From Chryseobacterium artocarpi (GTDB lineage: Bacteria; Bacteroidota; Bacteroidia; Flavobacteriales; Weeksellaceae): a DNA stretch of 64,000 nt. The translations under genes and the position numbers were made by a program. The stretch lies in the NCBI RefSeq assembly GCF_001684975.1, contig NZ_MAYH01000045.1, positions 606,501-670,500 of the forward strand. Reading direction: 5' to 3'. Numbering within the stretch: position 1 is the first letter of the stretch; each line of letters starts with the position of its first letter. The notes beneath the pieces are model-generated. The model made no database searches. It was not told the origin of the DNA and saw only the letters and a list, made by a program, of their open reading frames with translations. Shown one piece after another: positions 48,127-57,161 of this stretch.

Positions 48127-49665
48127 ATGAAAAATGCTAACGAAATAAAATTTTTGAAGAACAGATCAATCGTCAAATTTGAAGGAGAAGATTTTCTTGG
48201 AGAAATAGGAATTGACGGACGAATTTTTAAAGCGCTTACTTTAGCGCGTATCAGTGTGGGAGTAATCTCTCAGCAGGCTATAGAAAACGGAATCTCTATT
48301 TTGGTTCACGAAAATGATGCAGAAAAAGCAGTAGCTTGTCTTATTGATGAATTTGAAGAAGAAAGAAAATCAGGCAAAGTATCTCAAATATACAGTATCA
48401 ACAATGTTTCTGTGATCGGTTTTGTAGCAGAAGATTCCAATAAAGTTTTTGCAGAACTGGCGAGAAATAATGTTTTCCCATTGCTTTTAAATCAAGTGGC
48501 AGGAGAAAACAGAGTCAATATTGTTGTGACGTCTTCACAGGATGAGAAAACAAAAAATATCATTGAATCTGAAATATTTAAAAAGCCTAAAACCGTTCAT
48601 CTTGCCATTATCGGGCATGGAAATGTAGGAAAAACACTGATCCAGCAAGTTCTGGAGTCTTCAGAAGAGATCAAAAGACGTAAAAAAATAGACTTAAAAG
48701 TAGTTGCTGTAGCCAATTCAAAGAAAATTGCTTTCAACAAAAAAGGTTTTGATAATAACTGGACAGATGAGGTTTTAACAGCAGAGCGCCCATCAAATGT
48801 TGAGGAGCTGATTAATTTCTCCAATGAAAACCAACTGGAGAATCTGATTGTTGTAGATAACACAGCAAGCAAGGATTTTGTGAAAAATTATCAGGCATTG
48901 GCTGAAAATGGTTTTGATCTGGTTTCTTCCAATAAAATTTTCAACACTCTTCCTATCGAAGAATACCGAAAACTAAGATATACGTTGAATAAAAAGAACA
49001 GACGTTATCTATATGAAACCAATGTAGGAGCAGGTCTTCCATTGATTGATACCATCAAATTATTACACCTTTCAGGAGAAAATATCACAAGAATCAAAGG
49101 CGTTTTCTCAGGAACTTTAAGCTATGTTTTCAACAATTTCTCTTTGAGGGATGATAAATTTTCAACGATCATCAATGAAGCTTTGGAGAAAGGATACACA
49201 GAACCGGACCCAAGAGAAGATTTGTCAGGAAATGATGTAGCAAGAAAGCTTTTGATTTTGGCTAGAGAACTAGATCTGATCAATGAATTTGAAGATATCA
49301 ACATTCAAAACCTTGTTCCGGGAAGTTTACTTGAAGTTTCAAAGTCAGAATTCCTTACAAGACTTGAAGAATTAGACGAAGAATATCAAAAGATAAAAGA
49401 AAATCAGGAGCCAGGTCATGTATTGAGATATGTAGGTGACTTACATGGTGATTTACAGAAAGACAAAGGCGAATTGGATGTAAAACTGATTTCTGTTCCT
49501 GCAACTTCAGCTTTAGGGCAACTGAAAGGTTCAGATTCCATCTTTGAGATTTATACAGAGAGTTATGGGGAAAATCCTATTGTTATCATGGGAGCCGGAG
49601 CCGGAGCACAGGTAACAGCAAGAGGAGTATTCGGTGATATCTTAAGACTAAGTGAAACAAAATAA
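48127..49665 (+). CDS. Homoserine dehydrogenase with N-terminal ACT region (ThrA-like, no kinase)
   Basis: A 512-residue protein. Residues 1-150 look like the paired ACT domains of ThrA (IGIDGRIFKALTLARISVGVISQQ and a second repeat with NRVNIVVTSSQDEKT). Residues 155-512 are homoserine dehydrogenase: AIIGHGNVGKTL, NVGAGLPLIDTIKLLHLSGE, GVFSGTLSYVFNNF, YTEPDPREDLSGNDVARKL. The aspartokinase catalytic domain normally fused before the ACT part is absent, so the step aspartate-semialdehyde to homoserine is covered here and the kinase must be elsewhere. It lies 4 nt after metX. Confidence 0.9.
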   Translation: MKNANEIKFLKNRSIVKFEGEDFLGEIGIDGRIFKALTLARISVGVISQQAIENGISILVHENDAEKAVACLIDEFEEERKSGKVSQIYSINNVSVIGFVAEDSNKVFAELARNNVFPLLLNQVAGENRVNIVVTSSQDEKTKNIIESEIFKKPKTVHLAIIGHGNVGKTLIQQVLESSEEIKRRKKIDLKVVAVANSKKIAFNKKGFDNNWTDEVLTAERPSNVEELINFSNENQLENLIVVDNTASKDFVKNYQALAENGFDLVSSNKIFNTLPIEEYRKLRYTLNKKNRRYLYETNVGAGLPLIDTIKLLHLSGENITRIKGVFSGTLSYVFNNFSLRDDKFSTIINEALEKGYTEPDPREDLSGNDVARKLLILARELDLINEFEDINIQNLVPGSLLEVSKSEFLTRLEELDEEYQKIKENQEPGHVLRYVGDLHGDLQKDKGELDVKLISVPATSALGQLKGSDSIFEIYTESYGENPIVIMGAGAGAQVTARGVFGDILRLSETK

Positions 49666-49683
49666 TCGTACAAAATAAATCAA

Positions 49684-49826
49684 CAATGTATCAAATGATA
49701 CCAATCCCGAAGGGGTGATTCAACCAAGGATAGAATAAAATTCTATCAAACATATGAATACAGCATTTTAATAAATATACCAGATTTAAAACGCATCATA
49801 TTTGGATAACATCATAAGATACATTG
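49684..49826. repeat. Composite intergenic repeat before metZ
   Basis: Outer arms CAATGTATC (49684-49692) and GATACATTG (49818-49826) are perfect inverted repeats. Inside lie CCCGAAGGGG (49706-49715) and an 8-bp stem GATAGAAT/ATTCTATC (49729-49736, 49740-49747). The CCCCGAAGGGG...GATAGAA core recurs at 51014-51059 on the other side of metZ. Confidence 0.65.
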
Positions 49827-49845
49827 TGACATCAATTAAAACTAT

Positions 49846-51006
49846 ATGGAAAATTTCGAAACATCAGCAATAAGAACCCAAACGGAGAGATCTCAGTTTG
49901 ATGAACATTCCACACCGTTATATCTTACATCCAGTTTTATTTTTCAGGATGCTGAAGATATGAGAGCAAGCTTTGCTGAAGAAAAACCTAAAAACCTGTA
50001 CAGCCGTTTCTCTAACCCGAATGTATCTGAGTTTACAGAGAAGATTGCAAAAATGGAAGGTGCAGAAGCAGGATATGCCTTTGCAACGGGAATGGCAGCC
50101 ATCTATTCTACATTTGCCGCATTATTAAGTGCTGGAGATCATATTGTAAGCTGCCAGTCTGTTTTTGGATCTACTCACACTTTATTCACAAAGTATTTCC
50201 CGAAATGGAATATTGAAACTACCTACTTCAAAGCAGAAGATGCAGAGAATGTAGAACAATATATTCAACCAAATACAAAGATATTATACCTTGAAACGCC
50301 TACCAATCCTGCAATTGAGATTCTTGATCTGGAATTTTTTGGAAAGATAGCAAAGAAACATAACCTTATATTTATTGTAGATAATTGTTTTGCAACACCT
50401 TACCTTCAGCAGCCAATCAAATATGGTGCGGATGTTGTTGTACATTCTGCAACGAAGCTGATTGACGGACAGGGAAGGGTATTAGGAGGAATTGCAGTAG
50501 GAAAAGAAGACCTGATCAGAGAAATTTATCTTTTTGCAAGAAATACAGGACCGGCATTGTCTCCTTTTAATGCATGGGTTTTATCTAAAAGTTTGGAAAC
50601 ATTAGCAATTCGTGTTGAGAAGCATTGTGAAAATGCATTAAAGGTAGCCGAGTTTTTAGAAAGTCACCCTAACGTAGAATTCGTAAAATATCCATTCCTG
50701 AAATCCCATCCGAACTATGAAGTAGCTAAAAAGCAGATGAAACTTGGTGGAAATATTGTTGCTTTTGAAATTAAAGGAGGAATAGAAGGCGGAAGAAATT
50801 TTCTGAATAAGATACAAATGTGTTCACTTTCGGCAAATCTTGGTGATACAAGAACGATCGTCACACATCCGGCATCTACCACACACTCTAAACTATCAGA
50901 CGAAGAAAGAAATGAAGTAGGAATTACAGCAGGATTAGTCCGTTGTTCAGTAGGTTTAGAAAACGTAGACGATATCATCGCAGACTTAAAACAAGCCTTA
51001 GATTAA
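49846..51006 (+). CDS. metZ: O-acetylhomoserine sulfhydrylase-type trans-sulfuration enzyme
   Basis: A 386-residue PLP enzyme of the Cys/Met metabolism family. It has YSRFSNPNVSEFTEKIAKMEGAE, FATGMAAIYSTFAALL, LETPTNPAIEI, and the PLP lysine in VVHSATKLIDGQGRVLGG. The wording is closest to O-succinylhomoserine sulfhydrylase (MetZ). Since MetX here is acetyl-type by family, the likely substrate is O-acetylhomoserine (inference), giving homocysteine with sulfide. Repeat elements flank it on both sides. Confidence 0.9.
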   Translation: MENFETSAIRTQTERSQFDEHSTPLYLTSSFIFQDAEDMRASFAEEKPKNLYSRFSNPNVSEFTEKIAKMEGAEAGYAFATGMAAIYSTFAALLSAGDHIVSCQSVFGSTHTLFTKYFPKWNIETTYFKAEDAENVEQYIQPNTKILYLETPTNPAIEILDLEFFGKIAKKHNLIFIVDNCFATPYLQQPIKYGADVVVHSATKLIDGQGRVLGGIAVGKEDLIREIYLFARNTGPALSPFNAWVLSKSLETLAIRVEKHCENALKVAEFLESHPNVEFVKYPFLKSHPNYEVAKKQMKLGGNIVAFEIKGGIEGGRNFLNKIQMCSLSANLGDTRTIVTHPASTTHSKLSDEERNEVGITAGLVRCSVGLENVDDIIADLKQALD

Positions 51007-51013
51007 CCACAAA

Positions 51014-51060
51014 GAGCCCCAACGGGGCGATTTAACCAAAGATAGAACGAAGTCTTATTA
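51014..51060. repeat. CCCC-AAC-GGGG repeat after metZ
   Basis: GCCCC (51016-51020) and GGGGC (51024-51028) form a short stem, followed by GATTTAACCAAAGATAGAAC. The order and wording match the element at 49703-49747, with a degraded second stem (GATAGAAC / GTCTTATT). There is no U-run, so it is not a terminator. Confidence 0.65.
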
Positions 51061-51104
51061 ACCAACTATCAAACTATCAGTCTCACTCAACAACTATAAA
51101 AGAG

Positions 51105-52115
51105 ATGACAAATATAGAATCACTAAACAAAGCACTCAAAGAACGTATCCTGGTACTGGACGGTGCTATGGGAACTATGCTTCAACGCTATAAGTTTGAA
51201 GAAGAAGATTACCGTGGCGAACGTTTCAAAGACTGGGAACATCCGGTAAAAGGAAATAATGATTTGCTTTCTTTGACACAGCCTCAAGCTATTGAAGAAG
51301 TTCACAAGAAATACCTGGAAGCAGGAGCTGATATTATTGAAACCAATACATTCTCCGGAACTACCATTGCAATGGCGGATTATCATATGGAAGAACTGGT
51401 TTATGAACTGAACTACGAGTCTGCAAAGATTGCCAGAAAAGCCTGTGATGAATATACAGCCAAGAATCCGGATAAACCAAGATTCGTAGCAGGATCAATA
51501 GGTCCAACCAACAGAACGGCAAGCTTAAGCCCGGATGTAAATGATCCTGGATACAGAGCTATTACTTTTGAAGAACTGAGAGTCGCTTACAAACAGCAAT
51601 GTGAAGCATTATTAGACGGAGGTTCAGATATTCTATTGGTAGAAACCATCTTTGACACATTGAATGCTAAAGCTGCTTTGTTTGCGATTGATGAACTTCA
51701 GGAAGAAAGAGGAATTAAAATTCCGATCATGGTTTCAGGAACAATCACAGATGCATCAGGAAGAACATTAAGCGGGCAGACTGCTGATGCCTTTCTGATT
51801 TCAGTTTCTCATTTGAACTTATTAAGTGTTGGATTCAACTGTGCATTGGGAGCAGATCAATTAACGCCTTACCTGGAAACCTTAGCTCATAATTCAGAAT
51901 TCTATGTTTCAGCTTACCCGAATGCAGGTTTACCGAATGCTTTTGGAAAATATGATGAAACACCTGAAGATATGGCAAGACAGATCAAGGAATATGTAGA
52001 AAAAGGATTGATCAATATTATCGGAGGATGCTGTGGGACCACTCCCGAACATATCAAAGCAATAGCAGAACTGGTAGAAAAGTATGAGCCAAGAAAATTG
52101 AAAGAATTTGTCTGA
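51105..52115 (+). CDS. Methionine synthase, homocysteine-binding half (split MetH)
   Basis: A 336-residue protein equal to the N-terminal homocysteine S-methyltransferase module of cobalamin-dependent MetH. Landmarks are RILVLDGAMGTMLQ (14-27), ETNTFSGT, SIGPTNRTASLSPDVNDP, and the zinc ligands Cys246 (GFNCALGA) and Cys309/Cys310 (GGCCGTTP). It ends before the pterin domain, which is encoded separately at 53283. The enzyme is thus split, with a desaturase gene between the halves. Confidence 0.94.
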   Translation: MTNIESLNKALKERILVLDGAMGTMLQRYKFEEEDYRGERFKDWEHPVKGNNDLLSLTQPQAIEEVHKKYLEAGADIIETNTFSGTTIAMADYHMEELVYELNYESAKIARKACDEYTAKNPDKPRFVAGSIGPTNRTASLSPDVNDPGYRAITFEELRVAYKQQCEALLDGGSDILLVETIFDTLNAKAALFAIDELQEERGIKIPIMVSGTITDASGRTLSGQTADAFLISVSHLNLLSVGFNCALGADQLTPYLETLAHNSEFYVSAYPNAGLPNAFGKYDETPEDMARQIKEYVEKGLINIIGGCCGTTPEHIKAIAELVEKYEPRKLKEFV

Positions 52116-52198
52116 TTTGATAGATTTTTTTAATTAAAATCAATAATGGGGGCTGGGTTATAAATATTATCTTTAAGTAAATCACAAAATTTAATATA

Positions 52199-53281
52199 AT
52201 GGAAAAGCCGAGTTACTTAAAAGATTCAGACGACGCAAGGTTGTTTAACGAATTGAGAAAGAGAGTAAATCAACGGGTAGAAACCCTTCCTCACAACAGG
52301 GATGTTTATATTAAGATTAAAGCAGTGATTTTACCTGCGATCTATATCGGTTTATATTTCTTTGCTCTTTTTAATGCTGAAAAACATTGGGTTTACATTC
52401 TGAGCTTTGTTTTTATGGGAATTTCTCTGGTTTTGATTTATTTGAATTTAATTCATGAGGCAGCCCATAATAATATTTTTAAAAGCAAGAAACTGAATAA
52501 TCTGGTCCTCCACATTTTTGATTTTATAGGAGCCAATTCCTATATCTGGAAGAAAAGACATATCGCAAGCCATCATGCCTATCCGAACGTGGATGGCTGG
52601 GATACCGATATTGAGCAGAGTGGTTTACTGCTAATAGTTCCATGGATCAAGGCAAAAGGAATACAAAAGTATCAGCACAGGTTTTTCTTTTTAGTATATC
52701 CGTTGTATCTGTTCAACTGGATGTTTATAAGAGACTTTAGGGATTTCTTTGATAATGAAAGAGTGATCTTAAAGACTCAGGGAAAGATACCTGTTGTAGA
52801 GAAAGTGAAAATGGTAAGCTATAAACTGTTTTACTTTTTTTATCAGATTGTGATTCCCGTTGTGTTCTTTAAAGTATCAATTGGTCTGGCATTGGGAGCA
52901 TGGTTTTTACAGGTGATTTCAGCAAGTATTTTTGCTTTATTGCCTTTGCATCCGCTTCCTGATAATGCTTTTCCAAGGTTGAATAAAGATAATGGGCTTC
53001 CATTCAGTTGGCTTCGTCATCAGTTGGAAGTAACCAATGATTTAAAAGAAAATAACTGGTTGGTAAGAAATGTATTAGGAAACTTTAATTTCCATGTGGC
53101 GCATCATCTTTTTCCCAATTACAGTTATATGTATTACAATGAGATCACAGAAGAAATAGAAGAATTTGCTAAAGAACATGACTTGGCATACAAACGATTT
53201 CCGTTGTTAACCGCTTTAGGTAAGCATAGAGATTTATTGAGGCAAAATGCAAATAATGCCTACTATATTTTAGAAGAATAA
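52199..53281 (+). CDS. Membrane fatty-acid desaturase
   Basis: A 360-residue membrane protein with the three histidine boxes of fatty-acid desaturases: LIHEAAHNN, HIASHHAYPN and FHVAHHLFPN. Four transmembrane helices lie in pairs between the boxes. Diiron chemistry on an acyl chain is expected; substrate and position are unknown. The gene sits between the two halves of metH, ending 1 nt before the second half, so it is probably cotranscribed with the methionine genes. Confidence 0.9.
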   Translation: MEKPSYLKDSDDARLFNELRKRVNQRVETLPHNRDVYIKIKAVILPAIYIGLYFFALFNAEKHWVYILSFVFMGISLVLIYLNLIHEAAHNNIFKSKKLNNLVLHIFDFIGANSYIWKKRHIASHHAYPNVDGWDTDIEQSGLLLIVPWIKAKGIQKYQHRFFFLVYPLYLFNWMFIRDFRDFFDNERVILKTQGKIPVVEKVKMVSYKLFYFFYQIVIPVVFFKVSIGLALGAWFLQVISASIFALLPLHPLPDNAFPRLNKDNGLPFSWLRHQLEVTNDLKENNWLVRNVLGNFNFHVAHHLFPNYSYMYYNEITEEIEEFAKEHDLAYKRFPLLTALGKHRDLLRQNANNAYYILEE

Positions 53282-53282
53282 A

Positions 53283-55943
53283 ATGAAATATTTAAGATTA
53301 TCAGGTTTAGAACCTCTTATCATAACGCCGGAAAGTAATTTCATCAATGTTGGTGAAAGAACGAATGTTGCCGGTTCCAAAAAATTTTTAAGGCTAATCA
53401 AAGAGGAGAAATTCTCCGAAGCATTAGATATTGCCCGCCATCAGGTAGAAGGTGGAGCACAAATTCTGGATGTCAATTTTGATGACGGGTTAATTGACGG
53501 TAAAGCATCCATGATCAAATTTCTGAACTTAATTGCATCAGAACCGGATATTGCGAGAATTCCAATCATGGTAGACTCTTCCAAATGGGAAATTCTGGAA
53601 GCAGGTCTTCAGGTAGCACAGGGAAAATGTGTGGTAAATTCCATCAGCTTAAAAGAAGGCGAAGAAGAATTTATCAAACATGCTAAAGCTATTAAGAGAT
53701 ATGGAGCTGCGGTAATCGTAATGGCGTTTGATGAGGTAGGGCAGGCTGACAATCTTGAACGAAGAATCGAAATCTCAAAACGATCTTATGATATTCTGGT
53801 AAATCAGGTTGATTTTCCGGCAGAAGATATCATTTTCGACTTAAATATCTTTCCGGTAGCTACAGGAATGGATGAGCACAGAAAAAATGCCATTGATTTT
53901 ATTGAAGCAACACGCTGGGTAAGACAAAACCTTCCTTATGCATCTGTGAGTGGGGGAGTAAGCAACGTTTCTTTCTCTTTCCGTGGAAATGATACGGTAA
54001 GAGAAGCAATGCACTCCGTATTCCTTTATCACGCGATTCAGGCTGGAATGAATATCGGAATTGTAAATCCGGCAATGCTGGAAGTTTATGATGAAATCAA
54101 TAAGGAATTGCTGGAACTTGTAGAAGACGTAATCCTTGACAGGAGAGAAGATGCTACAGAAAGACTTCTGGATTATTCCGAAAAACATAAATCAGTCAAA
54201 AAAGAAAAGACTGAAGATTTAGAATGGAGGAACAATCCATTACAGGAAAGAATTACCTACGCTCTGGTAAAAGGAATAGACCGTTTTATCGAAGAAGATG
54301 TAGAAGAAGCAAGACAGTTGGCAGAAAGACCGCTTCATGTCATTGAAATTAATCTAATGACCGGTATGGGAGTAGTAGGGGACTTATTCGGAAGCGGAAA
54401 AATGTTCCTGCCACAGGTAGTAAAATCGGCAAGGGTAATGAAAAAAGCCGTAGCCTACTTACAGCCTTTTATTGAAGAAGAAAAAGATGGTTCAAAGCCT
54501 GCTAATGGTAAAATTCTGATGGCTACCGTAAAAGGTGATGTTCATGACATTGGAAAGAATATTGTAAGTGTAGTTTTAGGTTGTAACAACTACGAAATTG
54601 TTGACCTTGGAGTAATGGTTCCTGCTGAAAAAATTATTCAGACTGCTATTGAAGAAAAAGTAGATGTAATCGGGTTAAGCGGATTGATCACTCCGAGTTT
54701 GGATGAAATGGTGTACATCGCTTCAGAGCTAGAAAGACAAAATTTAGATTTTCCTTTATTGATAGGTGGCGCAACCACTTCAAAAGCGCATACTGCCGTG
54801 AAAATCGATTTAAAATATAAAAATGCCGTTGTTCACGTTAATGATGCTTCAAGAGCCGTAAATGTGGTAAGTTCATTACTGGGAGACAGAAATAAAGAAT
54901 ATGTTTCTGAACTCAAGAACGATTATTCAGATTTCAGAGAGAAATTCCTGAACAGACAAGTCGATAAAGATTATGTCTCTATTGAAGAAGCAAGAGAAAA
55001 TAAGTTCAAAATAGACTGGGAGAATGAAGAAATTTTCACACCAAATAACTTAGGAATTACTGTTATTGAAAACCAGGATTTAAGAGAATTATTACCTTTC
55101 ATCGACTGGTCTCCATTCTTTAGAAGCTGGGATCTTCATGGGAAATACCCAAACATCCTGGAAGATGAGGTGGTAGGAATACAGGCAAAAGAATTATTCA
55201 AAGATGCTCAGGTGATTTTAAATAGAATCCTGGATGAAAAGTTATTAACAGCAAAAGCAATCTTCGGAATTTTCAAAGCAAATTCCAATGAAACGGATGA
55301 TATTCTGATTTTTGATGAAAATGACAATGAACAGGCTAAATTTTTAAGCCTAAGACAACAGGCTCAAAGATCAAAAGGGAAAGATTATCTGGCATTAAGC
55401 GATTTCATTGCTCCACAAAACTCAGGAAAGACAGACTACATGGGAGCATTTTGTGTAACCACAGGTTTCGGAACTGATGAATTATCCAGTGAATACGAAA
55501 AAGCCAATGATGATTATAATTCTATCATGGTAAAAGCATTGGCAGACCGTTTTGCAGAAGCTTATGCTGAATTTTTACATAAAAAAGTAAGAACAGAATA
55601 TTGGGGCTATGCTGTTCAGGAAGAATTAAGCAATGAAGAACTTATTGCAGAAAAATACAAAGGAATACGTCCTGCTCCTGGTTATCCTGCATGCCCTGAC
55701 CACCTTGAAAAGAAAACTATTTGGGATCTTTTAAAAGTAGAAGAAAATATAGGAGTATACCTTACAGAAAGCTTAGCGATGTTCCCAACTGCAGCCGTTT
55801 CCGGGTATTATTTCGGAAGCCCGCATGCCAAGTATTTCGGACTAGGAAAAATTGCAGAAGACCAGCTTAAAGATTATGCTGACAGAAGAAGTTGTAGCCT
55901 TCAGGAAGCTAGGAAATGGTTGTCACCAAATTTAGCAGATTAA
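53283..55943 (+). CDS. metH: Methionine synthase, pterin/cobalamin/activation half (split MetH)
   Basis: An 886-residue protein with the remaining MetH modules: methyltetrahydrofolate-binding (NFINVGERTNVAGSKKF, ILDVNFDDGLIDG), cobalamin-binding cap, B12 domain (GDVHDIGKNIV with cobalt-ligand His421; GLSGLITPSLDEM; GGATTSKAHTA) and SAM-dependent reactivation domain (GIRPAPGYPACPDHLEK). The homocysteine module is at 51105. Together they form homocysteine methyltransferase. Length fits full MetH minus about 330 residues. Confidence 0.95.
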   Translation: MKYLRLSGLEPLIITPESNFINVGERTNVAGSKKFLRLIKEEKFSEALDIARHQVEGGAQILDVNFDDGLIDGKASMIKFLNLIASEPDIARIPIMVDSSKWEILEAGLQVAQGKCVVNSISLKEGEEEFIKHAKAIKRYGAAVIVMAFDEVGQADNLERRIEISKRSYDILVNQVDFPAEDIIFDLNIFPVATGMDEHRKNAIDFIEATRWVRQNLPYASVSGGVSNVSFSFRGNDTVREAMHSVFLYHAIQAGMNIGIVNPAMLEVYDEINKELLELVEDVILDRREDATERLLDYSEKHKSVKKEKTEDLEWRNNPLQERITYALVKGIDRFIEEDVEEARQLAERPLHVIEINLMTGMGVVGDLFGSGKMFLPQVVKSARVMKKAVAYLQPFIEEEKDGSKPANGKILMATVKGDVHDIGKNIVSVVLGCNNYEIVDLGVMVPAEKIIQTAIEEKVDVIGLSGLITPSLDEMVYIASELERQNLDFPLLIGGATTSKAHTAVKIDLKYKNAVVHVNDASRAVNVVSSLLGDRNKEYVSELKNDYSDFREKFLNRQVDKDYVSIEEARENKFKIDWENEEIFTPNNLGITVIENQDLRELLPFIDWSPFFRSWDLHGKYPNILEDEVVGIQAKELFKDAQVILNRILDEKLLTAKAIFGIFKANSNETDDILIFDENDNEQAKFLSLRQQAQRSKGKDYLALSDFIAPQNSGKTDYMGAFCVTTGFGTDELSSEYEKANDDYNSIMVKALADRFAEAYAEFLHKKVRTEYWGYAVQEELSNEELIAEKYKGIRPAPGYPACPDHLEKKTIWDLLKVEENIGVYLTESLAMFPTAAVSGYYFGSPHAKYFGLGKIAEDQLKDYADRRSCSLQEARKWLSPNLAD

Positions 55944-55950
55944 AATTGAT

Positions 55951-57117
55951 ATGAAGAAAGCATCTAAACTATTACTGATTATTCTAAATATTTTCAGTTT
56001 CTGTATTTTATTTGTATTGCTTTACAAAAATGCAACCTTTCTATTTAGTAGTACCTTTGATAAGTTTGTCTATAATTCAGACTATTTTATCAATTATACA
56101 TCAGGCTTTATAAAAAGAGGATTGGATGGTCAGCTTATTTACGCTGTTACGGTATTAACAGGTTTTTCTCCTATCAATATCTTAAGGACATTATATCTTA
56201 TCTTTTTTGTTGCACTGTCAGGAATAGTTAGCAATATTTTGTATAAGTCCAAAATATCATTCTTTTATCTTTTTTCACCCTTTCTGTTCTTATTTCCATT
56301 TGTTTACTTCCCTTTGTATCATATTTCAAAGGATATGGAAGTGCTTGTAATATCATATTTGGTATTATACCTTTTCATTAATGGTAAATCAAAGCTATTA
56401 TTAAATATTGCCTTTTCAATAGGAATCCTAGCACATGAATCAATATTTATTTTTCTGTTTTTTCCTCTCTTACTTATTCAGTTATTTTATCAGGGAAAGG
56501 GAAGTATTATACAGAAGTTTCTAAACTTTGGAATTACTTTCGCGCCATCTATTGTTGTATTCTTGCTGATATTTCTGAAATTTAATGGTTTGTCAAACAA
56601 TATTCAGATCATTTATGACTCCTGGAAACCTTATAGTATTTATCTACAAAGCGTACATTTTAATTCCGGATTATTCGACGGGAGACCAAGGCTAATTTCA
56701 AATGTAGTAAAAGAGCCTTATAATCTGATTGGTTTAGGATTACTTATAGGAATCAATTTTTTATTTATAACAGCAGGAGGGTATTTATATGCCAAGAAAA
56801 ATTTCTTGGTATTGCTAGGAATATCTTTACTTCAAATCCTGCCGATTATAGTTCTTTGTGTTGTAGCTTCTGATTTTGGGAGATGGTTCTTTTTATCCAA
56901 TGCAATTCTGTTGTTTTCCATGTTTTTACTTCAAGAAAAAATGCCGTCAGTGAATTTCTCTTGGGGGAATAGCCACTTTATTATGCGAACCTATGAAATG
57001 CTATCATTTCCGATGGTTTGTATCCTTTTTGTGTTGGGAGGAATGCCTTATTTAGGCTTTAATATCTATAGATACTTTTACTCAAACCCATTTAAAATAA
57101 TTCTTGATTGGCTTTGA
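55951..57117 (+). CDS. Polytopic membrane protein, EpsG-like, unknown
   Basis: A 388-residue protein with about ten transmembrane helices. Recognisable pieces are YTSGFIKRGLDGQLIYAV and AFSIGILAHESIFIFLFFPLLL, wording found in polysaccharide-polymerase/EpsG-like membrane proteins, but I cannot assign it. It lies between metH (7 nt before) and metF (44 nt after), with a more AT-rich codon use than its neighbours. It has no evident link to methionine, so it looks like an inserted passenger. Confidence 0.75.
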   Translation: MKKASKLLLIILNIFSFCILFVLLYKNATFLFSSTFDKFVYNSDYFINYTSGFIKRGLDGQLIYAVTVLTGFSPINILRTLYLIFFVALSGIVSNILYKSKISFFYLFSPFLFLFPFVYFPLYHISKDMEVLVISYLVLYLFINGKSKLLLNIAFSIGILAHESIFIFLFFPLLLIQLFYQGKGSIIQKFLNFGITFAPSIVVFLLIFLKFNGLSNNIQIIYDSWKPYSIYLQSVHFNSGLFDGRPRLISNVVKEPYNLIGLGLLIGINFLFITAGGYLYAKKNFLVLLGISLLQILPIIVLCVVASDFGRWFFLSNAILLFSMFLLQEKMPSVNFSWGNSHFIMRTYEMLSFPMVCILFVLGGMPYLGFNIYRYFYSNPFKIILDWL

Positions 57118-57161
57118 TGTTTATATAAAGTCATGAAATTATAATATATAAAACTTAATAA

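Noticed and set aside
53841..54188. 115-aa minus-strand ORF inside metH
   Set aside because: Antisense to a highly conserved coding region, with no motif or promoter of its own.
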